Assembly (NCBI GenBank): GCA_039198225.1
Contig: JBCCTQ010000004.1
Span: forward strand, 96,509-160,508
Reading direction: 5' to 3'
Source: JASJAR01 sp039198225
GTDB taxonomy: Bacteria; Pseudomonadota; Alphaproteobacteria; Rhodobacterales; Rhodobacteraceae
DNA length: 64,000 bases
In this document: one piece after another, positions 44,212-52,938 of the stretch
How the letters are laid out: every line of letters begins with the position of its first letter
Position numbering within the stretch: position 1 is the first letter of the stretch
Made by a program: the position numbers and the translations under genes
Notes under the pieces: model-generated
The model's database searches: none
Seen by the model: only the letters and a program-made list of their open reading frames with translations
Told to the model about the DNA's origin: nothing

Positions 44212-45384
44212 ATGCGCATCAGTTGTCCCGAATGTCTGGCGCAATACGACGTCGACATTGCCATGATCCCCGAGATCGGCCGCAATGTTCAATGCTCAAA
44301 TTGCGCCCATACATGGTTCCAGACCCGAGAAGAGACGCCTGCCGCCGCACCCGAGGAGCCCGAACCGCAAGCCGAGCCGGAAACGGAAGAGACCGTAGGG
44401 GCGGAAACCGAGGACAGTACATCCGAGGTCGAAGCCGCGGCGGCTGATTCAGATCCGTCTCGGGGCGACACGGAGGTGGCCGTTGACGAGGAGCCGCCCG
44501 TAGAGGAACCCGAAGAAGACCTCGCCGCTGAAGCACCCACCGTCGCGGAACCTGCCGAAGTAGAATCGAACGTCGAAGAACCTGTCGAAGAAGAACCGGC
44601 GGCTATGGCCGATATGGCTGACGAGAGCCTTGTGGGGGAAACGGCGGACGTCTGGGACGACGGATCGGACGCCATTGCCGCAGACGGCGCTGACTTTGAA
44701 GATACCAGCTACGGCGAAGAGGTCGCAGAGCACGGAGAAATTCGTGCGGAAAACGAAGTCGCCTTCTCCATCGATGACGAGATTGAAGACACGGACCAGA
44801 CGAGCCTCAACCCGGATGTGACAGATATTCTGCGGGAGGAGGCGGCCCTTGAGGTGACCCAGCGCCGCTCGGAAGATGCGCCCTCTCTAGAACCTGACCA
44901 GCCCGATCTCGGGCTCGGCGATTCCCCACCCTCCGATCGGTTGCGCACCCGCCTCGACCGCATGCGGGGCGAAGGGCCACAAACGCCTAACATGGCGGCC
45001 ACCATGGCCGAGGCCACCCGGATGACCCCCGAGGCACTCGGCATCGGTCGCGACAAGCTGCCCGATATCGAGGAGATTAATTCGAGCCTCCGGCCCAGCG
45101 AGCCGGTGGTGGATCCCGAGGAGATCTTGTCGGCTCCGGAAGTCACCGCGATCCGACGTTCGGGCTTTAGGGTTGGATTCAGCGCGATTGTCCTCTTGGC
45201 GGCTGTGTTGGTGGGGCTTTACGTCTACGCCCCTACAATCGCCAACACGGTGCCTGCAATGGAGCCGGCCATGATCGCCTATGTGGAAGCGGCCAACCAC
45301 GCCCGGGACGGGATCGACGGACTGATGTCGCGGGCGATTGACGGGATCAACGGCTTGGTCTCGGAGACGACGAACGGCGCCTAG
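44212..45384 (+). CDS. MJ0042-type zinc-ribbon membrane protein with long acidic linker
   Basis: The 390-residue protein opens with a zinc ribbon (C5, C8, C28, C31: CPECLAQYDVDIAMIP then CSNCAHTW), continues with a highly acidic Glu/Ala/Pro-rich linker (about 38-230), a conserved short stretch DRLRTRLDRMRGEG, and a single transmembrane helix at 321-340 near the C-terminus. MJ0042-domain proteins are poorly characterised. It is transcribed divergently from ftsE and may sit at the membrane with a cytoplasmic zinc domain. Function unknown. Confidence 0.82.
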   Translation: MRISCPECLAQYDVDIAMIPEIGRNVQCSNCAHTWFQTREETPAAAPEEPEPQAEPETEETVGAETEDSTSEVEAAAADSDPSRGDTEVAVDEEPPVEEPEEDLAAEAPTVAEPAEVESNVEEPVEEEPAAMADMADESLVGETADVWDDGSDAIAADGADFEDTSYGEEVAEHGEIRAENEVAFSIDDEIEDTDQTSLNPDVTDILREEAALEVTQRRSEDAPSLEPDQPDLGLGDSPPSDRLRTRLDRMRGEGPQTPNMAATMAEATRMTPEALGIGRDKLPDIEEINSSLRPSEPVVDPEEILSAPEVTAIRRSGFRVGFSAIVLLAAVLVGLYVYAPTIANTVPAMEPAMIAYVEAANHARDGIDGLMSRAIDGINGLVSETTNGA

Positions 45385-45495
45385 CCGACGGACCGTCAAC
45401 GGCAAAACCGATTTGAAACGCGGGACTATTGCTATGGCGGCTACACCTGCCGCTGGCCCTCGGCTACGCCCAACAATCTGAACTTCGTCGCAGCG

Positions 45496-48174
45496 CTAAA
45501 AACGGTCCAATAGCCGCCGAAGATAGTCCAGTTCTTCTTCGGGCCGGGCCTGTTCGGCGGACCGGCGGCGGATCTCGTCGAGAAGTTCCTGCGCGCGCCG
45601 GTATACATCATCGCCTTGGAGCAATTGCTCGTCTGTGCCGATCCGGCCGTTCTCCCCGGCTTCGCGACCGAGAGGGTCGCGGCTGCCATCGGGGTTGCCC
45701 TGTCCAAGGGCCTGGCCTTGCTGGCCACCTTGCTGCTGTTGCTGCTCGGCCAATTGCTCGGCCAAGTCGCGCATGCCTTCGCGGAGCGCTTCCATTGCTT
45801 CCGATTGACGGTCGAGCGCCCCGGCGAAGTCGTCTTCCCGAAGCGCATCTTCGGCCTGATCCATCGCCTCGCCAGCCCGCCCGAGGTTTTCCCGCGCCGC
45901 ATCGCCTTCGGGCGTCCCAGCACCAGGAAGGTTCTGCGTCTGACGGTTCAGCTCTTGGCGGAGGGATCGTTGCCGGTCGGCAAGGTTCTCTTCGAGGCTC
46001 TGCCCGCCGCCGCCTTGGCCCGGTTGGTTTTGATCTTGCCCCTGACCTTGGCCTTGCCCTTGGCCGAATTGCTGCTGGCCCTGGCCTTGTCCCTGCTGAC
46101 CCGGTTGTTGCCCAGGCTGTTGGCCCTCCTGGCCCTGTTGCTGACCTTGCTGCTGGCCCGGTTGTTCACCCTGTTGTTGGCCCTGGCCCGGATTGAACTG
46201 GTCTTGGAGGTCGCGGAACGCCTCATCGGAAAGCTCCTGCTGTTCGCGGAGCGTGTCTGCCAGCCCTTCAAGCGCCTGTTGACCGGGGCTCTGCTGACCT
46301 TGGCCCGGCCCTTGGGTGATTTGCATGTTCTCCATCATCTGACGAAGCTGGTCGAGGAGCCGCTGAGCTTCCTCCATGCGCCCTTGCTCCATCAGTTCCT
46401 GAAGCTCTTGGAGCATGTCCTCAAGCTGGTTTTGCGACATTTCCTGCATCTCGCCCTGGTTTTGGGCTTGCTGATTGCCGTCCTGCTGTTGCTGCTGGGC
46501 GAGTTGACGCATGTATTCCTGCATGGCCTCGCGTAATTCCTGCATCAGCTCGGCGATCTCTTCGTCGGTCGCACCGTTCTCGATCGCTTCGGCGAGCTGT
46601 TCCTGGGCCCGTCGAAGCCGTTCGAGCGCATCGGCAAGATCCCCTTCTTCGACCAGCAACGCGATGTCCCAGAGCGCTTCGGCCGCTTCATCGCGCAAGT
46701 CATCCGAAAGCGTGCTGAACTCGGTCGCCGCTTCGAGGCGGCGGATCAGGAACCGGAGCTTGAGATAGGCGGTCTCCTGTTTGAAGACCTGGTCCGGCCG
46801 ATAAGACACCGCACGGAGCATCGTGGCCACCCGGGGCGCATTTTGGCGCGACCAAAGAAGATCGCGCCTTTGCTCGATGATCGCCTGGGCGAGGGGGTCG
46901 AAAAACCGCCGGCCGGGCATGATCTGCTGGCTCGCGCCGCTTAGCCCGATCTGGTCGCTCGCATCGGTGACCTTCAGCTCGATGGTCACCGGAAGCCCAG
47001 CCCAAGGATGCTGGGCAAGATCCTCGGTCAGGACTTCCGAAAACTCCGACCGGTCGCCGGAAATCGGCATCGGAAGATCAAGGACGATGGGATCGCGCGG
47101 TTCAGGCTCTATGGCGAGCCCATAGCGGCGGTCGACTGCGTCGATGTCCAAGAGAATTTGCGCGGCCCCGTTCTCGACACCGTAATCGTCCCGGGCCGAA
47201 AAGGGCTGGCGCAACTCGCCCGTGACCGTCCGTTCAAGCGGGCCGTCGGCTGTGACTTCCGGCAAGGCGTCTGGGATGAGGCGAATGTCCCAGGCTTGCC
47301 CGCCAGGTCCGCCGATCTCGATGGTCCCATTCTGGGTGACGGTGAACGTCTGAGACGGTTCGGTTGCCGGGGGTATCTCGCCCGTGCGGCCAGACACGGT
47401 TTCTGCAACCGTGAGGGCGCCCACCTCGCCGTAAAGCCGGATCGTCACCCGGCTCCCATCGGGGACGGAGAACGCGGCCCGGTCAATATCATTGAGATAA
47501 AGGCTCGGTCGGCCCGTATGGAGCGGCGGTTCGACCCAACCTTCCCAAGCCGGGCCCGTGGCCAACCCGGCGCCGCCGCCCGTTGCCACCTCCGTAACGG
47601 TGGTCGCCCGATAAATCGAACCGAAAAGAAGCGCCAGGACCAGACCCGCGGCGGCCACATAACGAAGCGCAAATGGGTCGCGATCGGCCAGCCGGAGGTC
47701 GGCCGCCGCTGGCTTGGCCGTCTTCAGCCGATCGGCCATCCGGTCGCGGTGGGCAGTCCAGACCGCCTCTGACCCACCGTCGCCTGCGCCAATGGCCTGG
47801 ATATCGGTCACCGCCGTAATCGGCCGCCCGGGCAGGGTTCGGTCGAGCCGATCCACCGCCTCGGCCCGCCTTGGCCAACGGAATAGGCTGATGCCGCGCC
47901 AGAGCGTGGCACCGGCGCCCAAAAGCGCGGCCACGCCCAACCCCCAGACCGCTTCGAGGGGCAAAATGTCGTGGAGCCCAAACATCAGAGCTGTCGCAGC
48001 AGCGAACACGATCGACCAGAAAGGCCAAAATGCCCGGGCGCCGCGCTCGACGACCATCCCGAAACGGGTCAAGCGGATCGGGCGCGCCAACCGTTGCCTG
48101 GCGCGTTTTGGCAGGTTTTTCTCGACGTTGGGGGCTAGGCCCCGCCGGCCCGTGGCCCGGCTCCGGTCATCCAT
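45496..48174 (-). CDS. TIGR02302 (DUF4175) large membrane protein with Q/G-rich repeats
   Basis: The 892-residue protein begins with a basic cytoplasmic stretch, two transmembrane helices near 46-95, a third near 171-187, and a large periplasmic part including a beta-rich domain (about 210-400) and coiled-coil helices with QELREAMQEYMRQLAQQQQ. Around 590-730 it is extremely Gln/Gly-rich (GQGQQQGEQPGQ and similar). TIGR02302 proteins are conserved in alphaproteobacteria without a firm function. It overlaps the 3' end of lysA by 40 bases, so its true start may be a little downstream. Confidence 0.87.
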   Translation of the reverse strand: MDDRSRATGRRGLAPNVEKNLPKRARQRLARPIRLTRFGMVVERGARAFWPFWSIVFAAATALMFGLHDILPLEAVWGLGVAALLGAGATLWRGISLFRWPRRAEAVDRLDRTLPGRPITAVTDIQAIGAGDGGSEAVWTAHRDRMADRLKTAKPAAADLRLADRDPFALRYVAAAGLVLALLFGSIYRATTVTEVATGGGAGLATGPAWEGWVEPPLHTGRPSLYLNDIDRAAFSVPDGSRVTIRLYGEVGALTVAETVSGRTGEIPPATEPSQTFTVTQNGTIEIGGPGGQAWDIRLIPDALPEVTADGPLERTVTGELRQPFSARDDYGVENGAAQILLDIDAVDRRYGLAIEPEPRDPIVLDLPMPISGDRSEFSEVLTEDLAQHPWAGLPVTIELKVTDASDQIGLSGASQQIMPGRRFFDPLAQAIIEQRRDLLWSRQNAPRVATMLRAVSYRPDQVFKQETAYLKLRFLIRRLEAATEFSTLSDDLRDEAAEALWDIALLVEEGDLADALERLRRAQEQLAEAIENGATDEEIAELMQELREAMQEYMRQLAQQQQQDGNQQAQNQGEMQEMSQNQLEDMLQELQELMEQGRMEEAQRLLDQLRQMMENMQITQGPGQGQQSPGQQALEGLADTLREQQELSDEAFRDLQDQFNPGQGQQQGEQPGQQQGQQQGQEGQQPGQQPGQQGQGQGQQQFGQGQGQGQGQDQNQPGQGGGGQSLEENLADRQRSLRQELNRQTQNLPGAGTPEGDAARENLGRAGEAMDQAEDALREDDFAGALDRQSEAMEALREGMRDLAEQLAEQQQQQGGQQGQALGQGNPDGSRDPLGREAGENGRIGTDEQLLQGDDVYRRAQELLDEIRRRSAEQARPEEELDYLRRLLDRF

Positions 48175-49430
48175 TGGGGTATGGTATCGCGGTTGACGAT
48201 CTCGTCAAAGGTCGGACGGTCGCGGATGACGGCATATTGATGCCCATGGACCAAAACCTCCGGGATCAAAGGGCGCGTATTGTACTCCGACGCCATGACC
48301 GCGCCGTAGGCTCCTGCCGAGCGAAAGGCGACCAACTCGCCTTCTTCGAGGGCAGGCATGGGCCGGGCGGTAGCAAACGTGTCGCCGGTTTCGCAGACCG
48401 GGCCTACAATGTCGTAACTCTGCCGCTCGACGCCCGCCTCGCGCTCCCGGATCGGGACAATGTCATGGTAGGCGCCGTACATAGCCGGGCGGATCAGGTC
48501 GTTCATCGCCGCATCGAGAATGAGAAAGTCCCGCCCCTCGCCGGATTTCACATAGACCACAGATGAAACCAGGATGCCTGCATTGCCAGCAATCAACCGC
48601 CCGGGTTCAATTTCGATCTCACAGCCCAGATCGCCCACGGTTTCTTTCACGAGCGCTCCGTATTCCGTTGGCAAGGGCGGTGCGGCATTCGAACGCTCAT
48701 AGGGGATCCCAAGCCCGCCCCCGAGATCAAGCCGGCGAATATCGTGCCCGTCTTCCCGGAGCGCCCGAGTGAGATCGGCGACTTTGAGATAGGCTTCGCG
48801 GAAGGGGCCAAGTTCGGTGAGCTGGCTTCCGATATGGACGTCGATGCCAACTATATCGATACCAGGGAGCGCCGCAGCCTGGGCGTAAACCTCTCGCGCC
48901 CGGGAGATCGGGATACCGAATTTGTTTTCGGATTTACCGGTTGAGATTTTTGCATGGGTCTTGGCGTCCACATCCGGATTGACGCGCACGGTAATGGGCG
49001 CGGTCTTCCCCATAGCGCTGGCCACCCTTGAGAGCCGCCTAAGCTCTGGCTCGGATTCGACGTTGAACTGGCGGATCCCACCGGCGAGCGCGGCGCGCAT
49101 TTCCGCTTCCGTTTTCCCGACCCCGGAAAAAACAATCCGCTCGCCGGGAAACCCCGCCGCCTGAGCCCGGGCGTATTCCCCGCCGGAAACAACATCCACG
49201 CCCGCCCCGAGCCCCGCCATAAGAGCCAAAACCGCCTGGTTCGAGTTGGCTTTCATCGCGTAACAGACGAGGTGGTCGAGCCCTGCGAGCGCCTCATCGA
49301 ATAGGTGATAATGGCGCGTCAGGGTCGCAGTTGAATAAACGTAAAAGGGCGTCCCGACCCGGGCGGCAATCTCCGGCAAAGGCACGTCTTCAGCCCGCAA
49401 GATCCCGTCCTGATAGAGAAAATGGTCCAC
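48135..49430 (-). CDS. lysA: Diaminopimelate decarboxylase
   Basis: The 431-residue PLP enzyme makes L-lysine from meso-diaminopimelate. PLP lysine is K60 in CYAMKANSN; other motifs are HIGSQL, GGGLGIPY and GPVCETGDTF for substrate and cofactor. I start at the GTG at 49430 (MDHFLYQDGIL in family form) with GTGAGG 9 bases upstream; a longer frame reaches 49535 without support. It is divergent from the YHYH gene. Confidence 0.95.
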   Translation of the reverse strand: MDHFLYQDGILRAEDVPLPEIAARVGTPFYVYSTATLTRHYHLFDEALAGLDHLVCYAMKANSNQAVLALMAGLGAGVDVVSGGEYARAQAAGFPGERIVFSGVGKTEAEMRAALAGGIRQFNVESEPELRRLSRVASAMGKTAPITVRVNPDVDAKTHAKISTGKSENKFGIPISRAREVYAQAAALPGIDIVGIDVHIGSQLTELGPFREAYLKVADLTRALREDGHDIRRLDLGGGLGIPYERSNAAPPLPTEYGALVKETVGDLGCEIEIEPGRLIAGNAGILVSSVVYVKSGEGRDFLILDAAMNDLIRPAMYGAYHDIVPIREREAGVERQSYDIVGPVCETGDTFATARPMPALEEGELVAFRSAGAYGAVMASEYNTRPLIPEVLVHGHQYAVIRDRPTFDEIVNRDTIPQWMTGAGPRAGGA

Positions 49431-49556
49431 GTCGCGCGCCTCACCGATCCGAAAGGCGTAGCTAGCGTCAAAGCCCCGCCCTGGCAAATCGAGAATCCAA
49501 GCGACGGAAACCGCGGAGCCCGCCGTTAAAGCCAAAGATCAACAAAAGGACACCCC

Positions 49557-50306
49557 ATGGGACAGCGCACTGCCCTTCTCGCCACCCTTGCCCTGACCGC
49601 CCTAAGCCTGACGGGCTACGCGACCTACGCGGCCGTCACCGTAAATGATACGGGCGACAGCCGTTGCATCGCGTCCAACGGGCTGCCCGACCATCCAACG
49701 GGTACCTTCCCAAACCGCGGCAATCCCCATGAAATCCGCGCCCAAAACATCAACGTCTGCATCCCGTCCGATCCGGTGAAGGGTGACTTTGCCCAAAAGG
49801 TTGAGACCATCGGGATCGCCACGAACGGTGTCATCATCCGGCCAGGCACGGCAGATTATTACGACGCGTCTTCGCCGCGGGGCCATTCCCGAGACCCGTC
49901 CTCGGGCTGGAACCTCGAAGCCATAGGGGCAGGCAATCTGGGGCTCGACGGGCAAAACGCCCATGTCGATCATAGGGGCCTCTACCATTACCACGGCATG
50001 CCGCCCGCCCTTGACGATGTCGCCGTCGGTACGCTCAGCGGATGGGCCGCGGATGGGTTCGAGATCCACTATGCCGGGGAAACCGCCCGGTCGTCCTATG
50101 CCCTAAAAGCCGGCACGCGCCCGACGGCACCCGGCGGCGCCTATGACGGGACTTACGTGGAAGATTGGGAATATGTCGAAGCTCTGGGCAATCTTGACGA
50201 ATGCAACGGAGCGACGGTGAACGGCGAATATGTCTATTTCGCCACCGATACGTTCCCGTTCTTCCCCCGCTGCCTCTGGGGCACCGAGATCGCCCAGATC
50301 CGCTGA
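49557..50306 (+). CDS. YHYH-domain secreted protein
   Basis: The 249-residue protein has a signal peptide (about 1-25, TGYATYA) and the diagnostic GLYHYHGMP with YHYH at 143-146. The mature part has paired cysteines (C37, C68 and two late ones), suggesting disulfides, and a GFEIHYAG motif. YHYH proteins are of unknown biochemical role and are mostly extracytoplasmic. It is the only plus-strand gene between lysA and the argH cluster, so it looks inserted. Confidence 0.85.
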   Translation: MGQRTALLATLALTALSLTGYATYAAVTVNDTGDSRCIASNGLPDHPTGTFPNRGNPHEIRAQNINVCIPSDPVKGDFAQKVETIGIATNGVIIRPGTADYYDASSPRGHSRDPSSGWNLEAIGAGNLGLDGQNAHVDHRGLYHYHGMPPALDDVAVGTLSGWAADGFEIHYAGETARSSYALKAGTRPTAPGGAYDGTYVEDWEYVEALGNLDECNGATVNGEYVYFATDTFPFFPRCLWGTEIAQIR

Positions 50307-50314
50307 TTGCCCTC

Positions 50315-50641
50315 TTAGGCAGTCGCCGCCTTGGGACGCATCCGTAGGAAAAGATAGAGTGGAAGGCCGCAGGAGACCCCGATGCAGAAAGTCGCCGGGA
50401 TCGCGATGAGCCCGATCCACATCCGCCGTGCAACCACGTCGATCAGGATCCAAACGGTCAACGCGATGGCCGCAATCGTCAGATCCCAAACAAGCCCTGT
50501 GGTCGATCCGTTCACGTACCAGGCGTCAATCAGGCCCGAGAGACCGGTGCCGGTTTCGGACATATAGCCCAAAAACCAATACATCGGGTGGATCGCGCCC
50601 CAGATCGCCAAGGCGAGAAAGATCCAGCGAAAGGCGGCCAT
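50315..50641 (-). CDS. DUF2834 membrane protein
   Basis: The 108-residue protein has three hydrophobic helices and the DUF2834 sequence AFRWIFLALAIWGAIHPMYWFLGYMSETGTGLSGLIDAWYVNGSTTGLVWDLTIAA. Function unknown. The ATG at 50641 shares its A with the stop of the preceding tiny lipoprotein (TGATG), so they are coupled. It ends 9 bases from the convergent YHYH gene. Confidence 0.85.
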   Translation of the reverse strand: MAAFRWIFLALAIWGAIHPMYWFLGYMSETGTGLSGLIDAWYVNGSTTGLVWDLTIAAIALTVWILIDVVARRMWIGLIAIPATFCIGVSCGLPLYLFLRMRPKAATA

Positions 50642-50772
50642 CAAAAACCTGCCGTCACGCCGACCGACGCTGAGCCCGATATCCGGATCCCGTCGCCTTC
50701 CACTGGCTCAGGCGCCCCGTCAACGCCGCAAGCGCCAAGGCCAACAAGAGCGCAAAGGGCAATAAACCTCAC
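50641..50772 (-). CDS. Very small lipoprotein (LptM-like position)
   Basis: A 43-residue open frame with GTG start: a signal VRFIALCALVGLGAC ending in a lipobox-like LGAC (cysteine 15), then GVDGAPEPVEGDGIRISGS and ending VGVTAGF. The position and style match the small lipoproteins found near argH/lysA in relatives and the LptM/YifL type. Its GTG overlaps the next upstream stop by 4 bases (GTGA) and its stop overlaps DUF2834 by 1 base. Confidence 0.65.
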   Translation of the reverse strand: MRFIALCALVGLGACGVDGAPEPVEGDGIRISGSASVGVTAGF

Positions 50773-50927
50773 AGGTCAAAGGCCACGGTGCCCCGGGTCT
50801 TCCCGCTGGTGCCACTGATCTCAGGTGTGACGCGGGCGCCATCGCTTCCAAACACGAAACTGCCGCCGAGCGTGGTCGTGTCACAGGCGGCGAGCGCCAA
50901 AACAGCGCCGAGGACCAAAAATCTCAT
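50769..50927 (-). CDS. Very small lipoprotein
   Basis: A 52-residue frame directly behind argH: ATG overlapping the argH stop (ATGA), signal MRFLVLGAVLALAAC with lipobox LAAC (cysteine 15), then TTTLGGSFVFGSDGARVTPEISG and ending GTVAFDL. I do not recognise a family. The three consecutive overlaps (argH-this-next-DUF2834) argue that it is real and cotranslated. Confidence 0.65.
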   Translation of the reverse strand: MRFLVLGAVLALAACDTTTLGGSFVFGSDGARVTPEISGTSGKTRGTVAFDL

Positions 50928-52312
50928 GCCAACCGCTCCTTCCAGATCGCAATCTGCTCCCGCACTCGTGCCGGTGCGGTTCCGCCAAATGATGTGCGGC
51001 TAGCGACCGAATTGTCGACCCCAAGCACCGCATAGACCCTTTCAGTGATCGCCGAATGGGCGGATTTGAGCGTAGAAAGATCCAGATCGGCAAGATCCAC
51101 ACCTTTGGCCTCGGCCTCGGCCACAAGGCGTCCGGTCACGTGGTGAGCGTCGCGAAACGGCAGGCCCGCCTCCCGAACCAGCCAATCGGCAAGATCGGTC
51201 GCGGTCGAAAACCCTGTGGCTGCGGCGGCCCGGAGCGCCTCCCGGTTGGCCTCCATGCTAGAGACCATGCCTTCCATGGCCGCGAGCGACAAAGCCAACG
51301 CATCGGCGGCGTCAAAAACCTGCTCTTTGTCTTCCTGCATGTCCTTCGAATAGGCCAAGGGAAGGGCCTTCATAACGGTGAATAGCCCCACAGAGGCCCC
51401 GAGAATGCGCCCGAGCTTAGCGCGGACAAGTTCGGCCGCATCGGGGTTTTTCTTCTGCGGCATGATCGACGACCCGGTGGTGAACCGGTCGGGCAAAGCA
51501 ACAAACCGAAACTGGGCCGATGACCAAAGCACCAGTTCTTCGGCAAGCCTTGAAAGATGGGTCGCCGTGATCGACGCCGCCGAAAGGAACTCGAGCGCGA
51601 AGTCCCGCGCGGAGACCGCGTCGAGGGAGTTGGCCATTGGCCGGTCAAATCCCAAAGCTTCCGCTGTCATCGCCCGGTCGATGGGAAACGACGTGCCTGC
51701 CAGGGCGGCCGCACCAAGCGGGCTTTCGTTCAGCCGCGCGCGCGCATCGGCGAACCGGCCCCGGTCACGGCCGAACATCTCAACAAATGCCAGCATGTGG
51801 TGGCCCCAAGTGACCGGTTGGGCCACCTGAAGATGGGTAAACCCGGGCATTACCCAATCGGCTCCGGCCTCCGCCTGGCCCAAAAGTGCGGTTTGGAGCG
51901 CCTCAAGACCCCGTTCGGCGGCATCGCATTGGTCCCGCACCCAAAGCCGGAAATCGGTGGCCACCTGGTCGTTCCGCGACCGGGCCGTATGGAGCCGTCC
52001 GGCCGCCTCGCCCACCACATCCTTCAGCCGCGCTTCGACATTCATATGGATGTCTTCGAGAACGGCCCGGAAGTCGAACTCTCCTGATTCAATCTCTGAC
52101 AAGATGGTGAGGAGCCCTTCCCGGATCGCCTCAGCGTCCCTATCACTCAATATGCCCGTGGCAGCCAACATGGCGGCATGGGCGCGCGAGCCCTCGATAT
52201 CCTGTCGGGCGAGCCGTTGGTCGAAGCCGATGGATGCGTTGATCGCCTCCATTATGGCGTCGGGCCCATCGGCGAACCGTCCGCCCCACATGGCATTCGA
52301 GGATTTGGTCAT
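50924..52312 (-). CDS. argH: Argininosuccinate lyase
   Basis: The 462-residue enzyme splits argininosuccinate into arginine and fumarate. Motifs include MWGGRFADGPDAIMEAINAS at the N-terminus, HTARSRNDQVATDFRLW, FTHLQVAQPVTWGHHML and the fumarase-family signature GSSIMPQKKNPD. It is divergent from the TlpA-like gene and heads a chain of overlapping small genes. Confidence 0.96.
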   Translation of the reverse strand: MTKSSNAMWGGRFADGPDAIMEAINASIGFDQRLARQDIEGSRAHAAMLAATGILSDRDAEAIREGLLTILSEIESGEFDFRAVLEDIHMNVEARLKDVVGEAAGRLHTARSRNDQVATDFRLWVRDQCDAAERGLEALQTALLGQAEAGADWVMPGFTHLQVAQPVTWGHHMLAFVEMFGRDRGRFADARARLNESPLGAAALAGTSFPIDRAMTAEALGFDRPMANSLDAVSARDFALEFLSAASITATHLSRLAEELVLWSSAQFRFVALPDRFTTGSSIMPQKKNPDAAELVRAKLGRILGASVGLFTVMKALPLAYSKDMQEDKEQVFDAADALALSLAAMEGMVSSMEANREALRAAAATGFSTATDLADWLVREAGLPFRDAHHVTGRLVAEAEAKGVDLADLDLSTLKSAHSAITERVYAVLGVDNSVASRTSFGGTAPARVREQIAIWKERLA

Positions 52313-52334
52313 GGTTGAGCCCTTGGAGGCATGA

Positions 52335-52892
52335 ATGGGAATTCTGAGGACCGCGCTCCTTTATACGGCCCTTCTTTTGGGCGCAAACGCCGCTCTGGCC
52401 GATCCGGCCCTGGAAGAGCTCCGCGAAGGCACGATGCGAAAGCTCCTGTTCCATGCGGAACCCCAATCCAGTTCGGCAGAAGCCTTCTCGACGCCCGAGG
52501 GCCAGGAACACACGCTCGCCGATTGGGAGGGCAAATATGTGCTCCTGAATTTCTGGGCGACCTGGTGCGCCCCCTGCCGGGAAGAAATGCCGGCCCTCGA
52601 TGCGCTCCAGGAAGAGTTCCGCGGAGAGAACTTCGAGGTTGTCACCGTGGCCACAGGCCGGAACACGCTCACTGGGATCCAAAAATTCTTTGAAGAAGAG
52701 GGGATTGCGAACCTCCCGATCCTCCTTGACCCCAAATCACGGCTCGGGGCGGATATGGGCGTTTTGGGCCTTCCGATCACGGTCATTCTCAACCCCGAAG
52801 GCGAGGAGATCGCCCGGATGCGGGGCGACGCGGAATGGTACAGCGACAGTGCGCGCTCGATCATCGGCGCGTTGCTTGCGCCCGAAAGTTAG
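52335..52892 (+). CDS. TlpA-family thiol:disulfide oxidoreductase
   Basis: The 185-residue periplasmic thioredoxin-like protein has a signal peptide (about 1-22), the active site WCAPC (77-81) in LLNFWATWCAPCREEMP, and cis-Pro P147 (GLPITVIL). TlpA-type proteins reduce cysteines, for example for cytochrome c or copper-centre maturation. TTGGAGGCATGA gives the ribosome-binding site. It is divergent from argH across 22 bases, a pairing common in the order. Confidence 0.9.
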   Translation: MGILRTALLYTALLLGANAALADPALEELREGTMRKLLFHAEPQSSSAEAFSTPEGQEHTLADWEGKYVLLNFWATWCAPCREEMPALDALQEEFRGENFEVVTVATGRNTLTGIQKFFEEEGIANLPILLDPKSRLGADMGVLGLPITVILNPEGEEIARMRGDAEWYSDSARSIIGALLAPES

Positions 52893-52938
52893 AACGGCGC
52901 GGTGGGTCCAGCCACTGGCCCAGACACAAGCCGAAGAC

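Noticed and set aside
45616..46536. 306-codon plus-strand open frame, Leu-rich, resembling a membrane protein
   Set aside because: It is antisense to the CAG/CAA-rich tract of TIGR02302; its Leu runs (CTG/TTG) are the complement of Gln codons and there is no ribosome-binding site.
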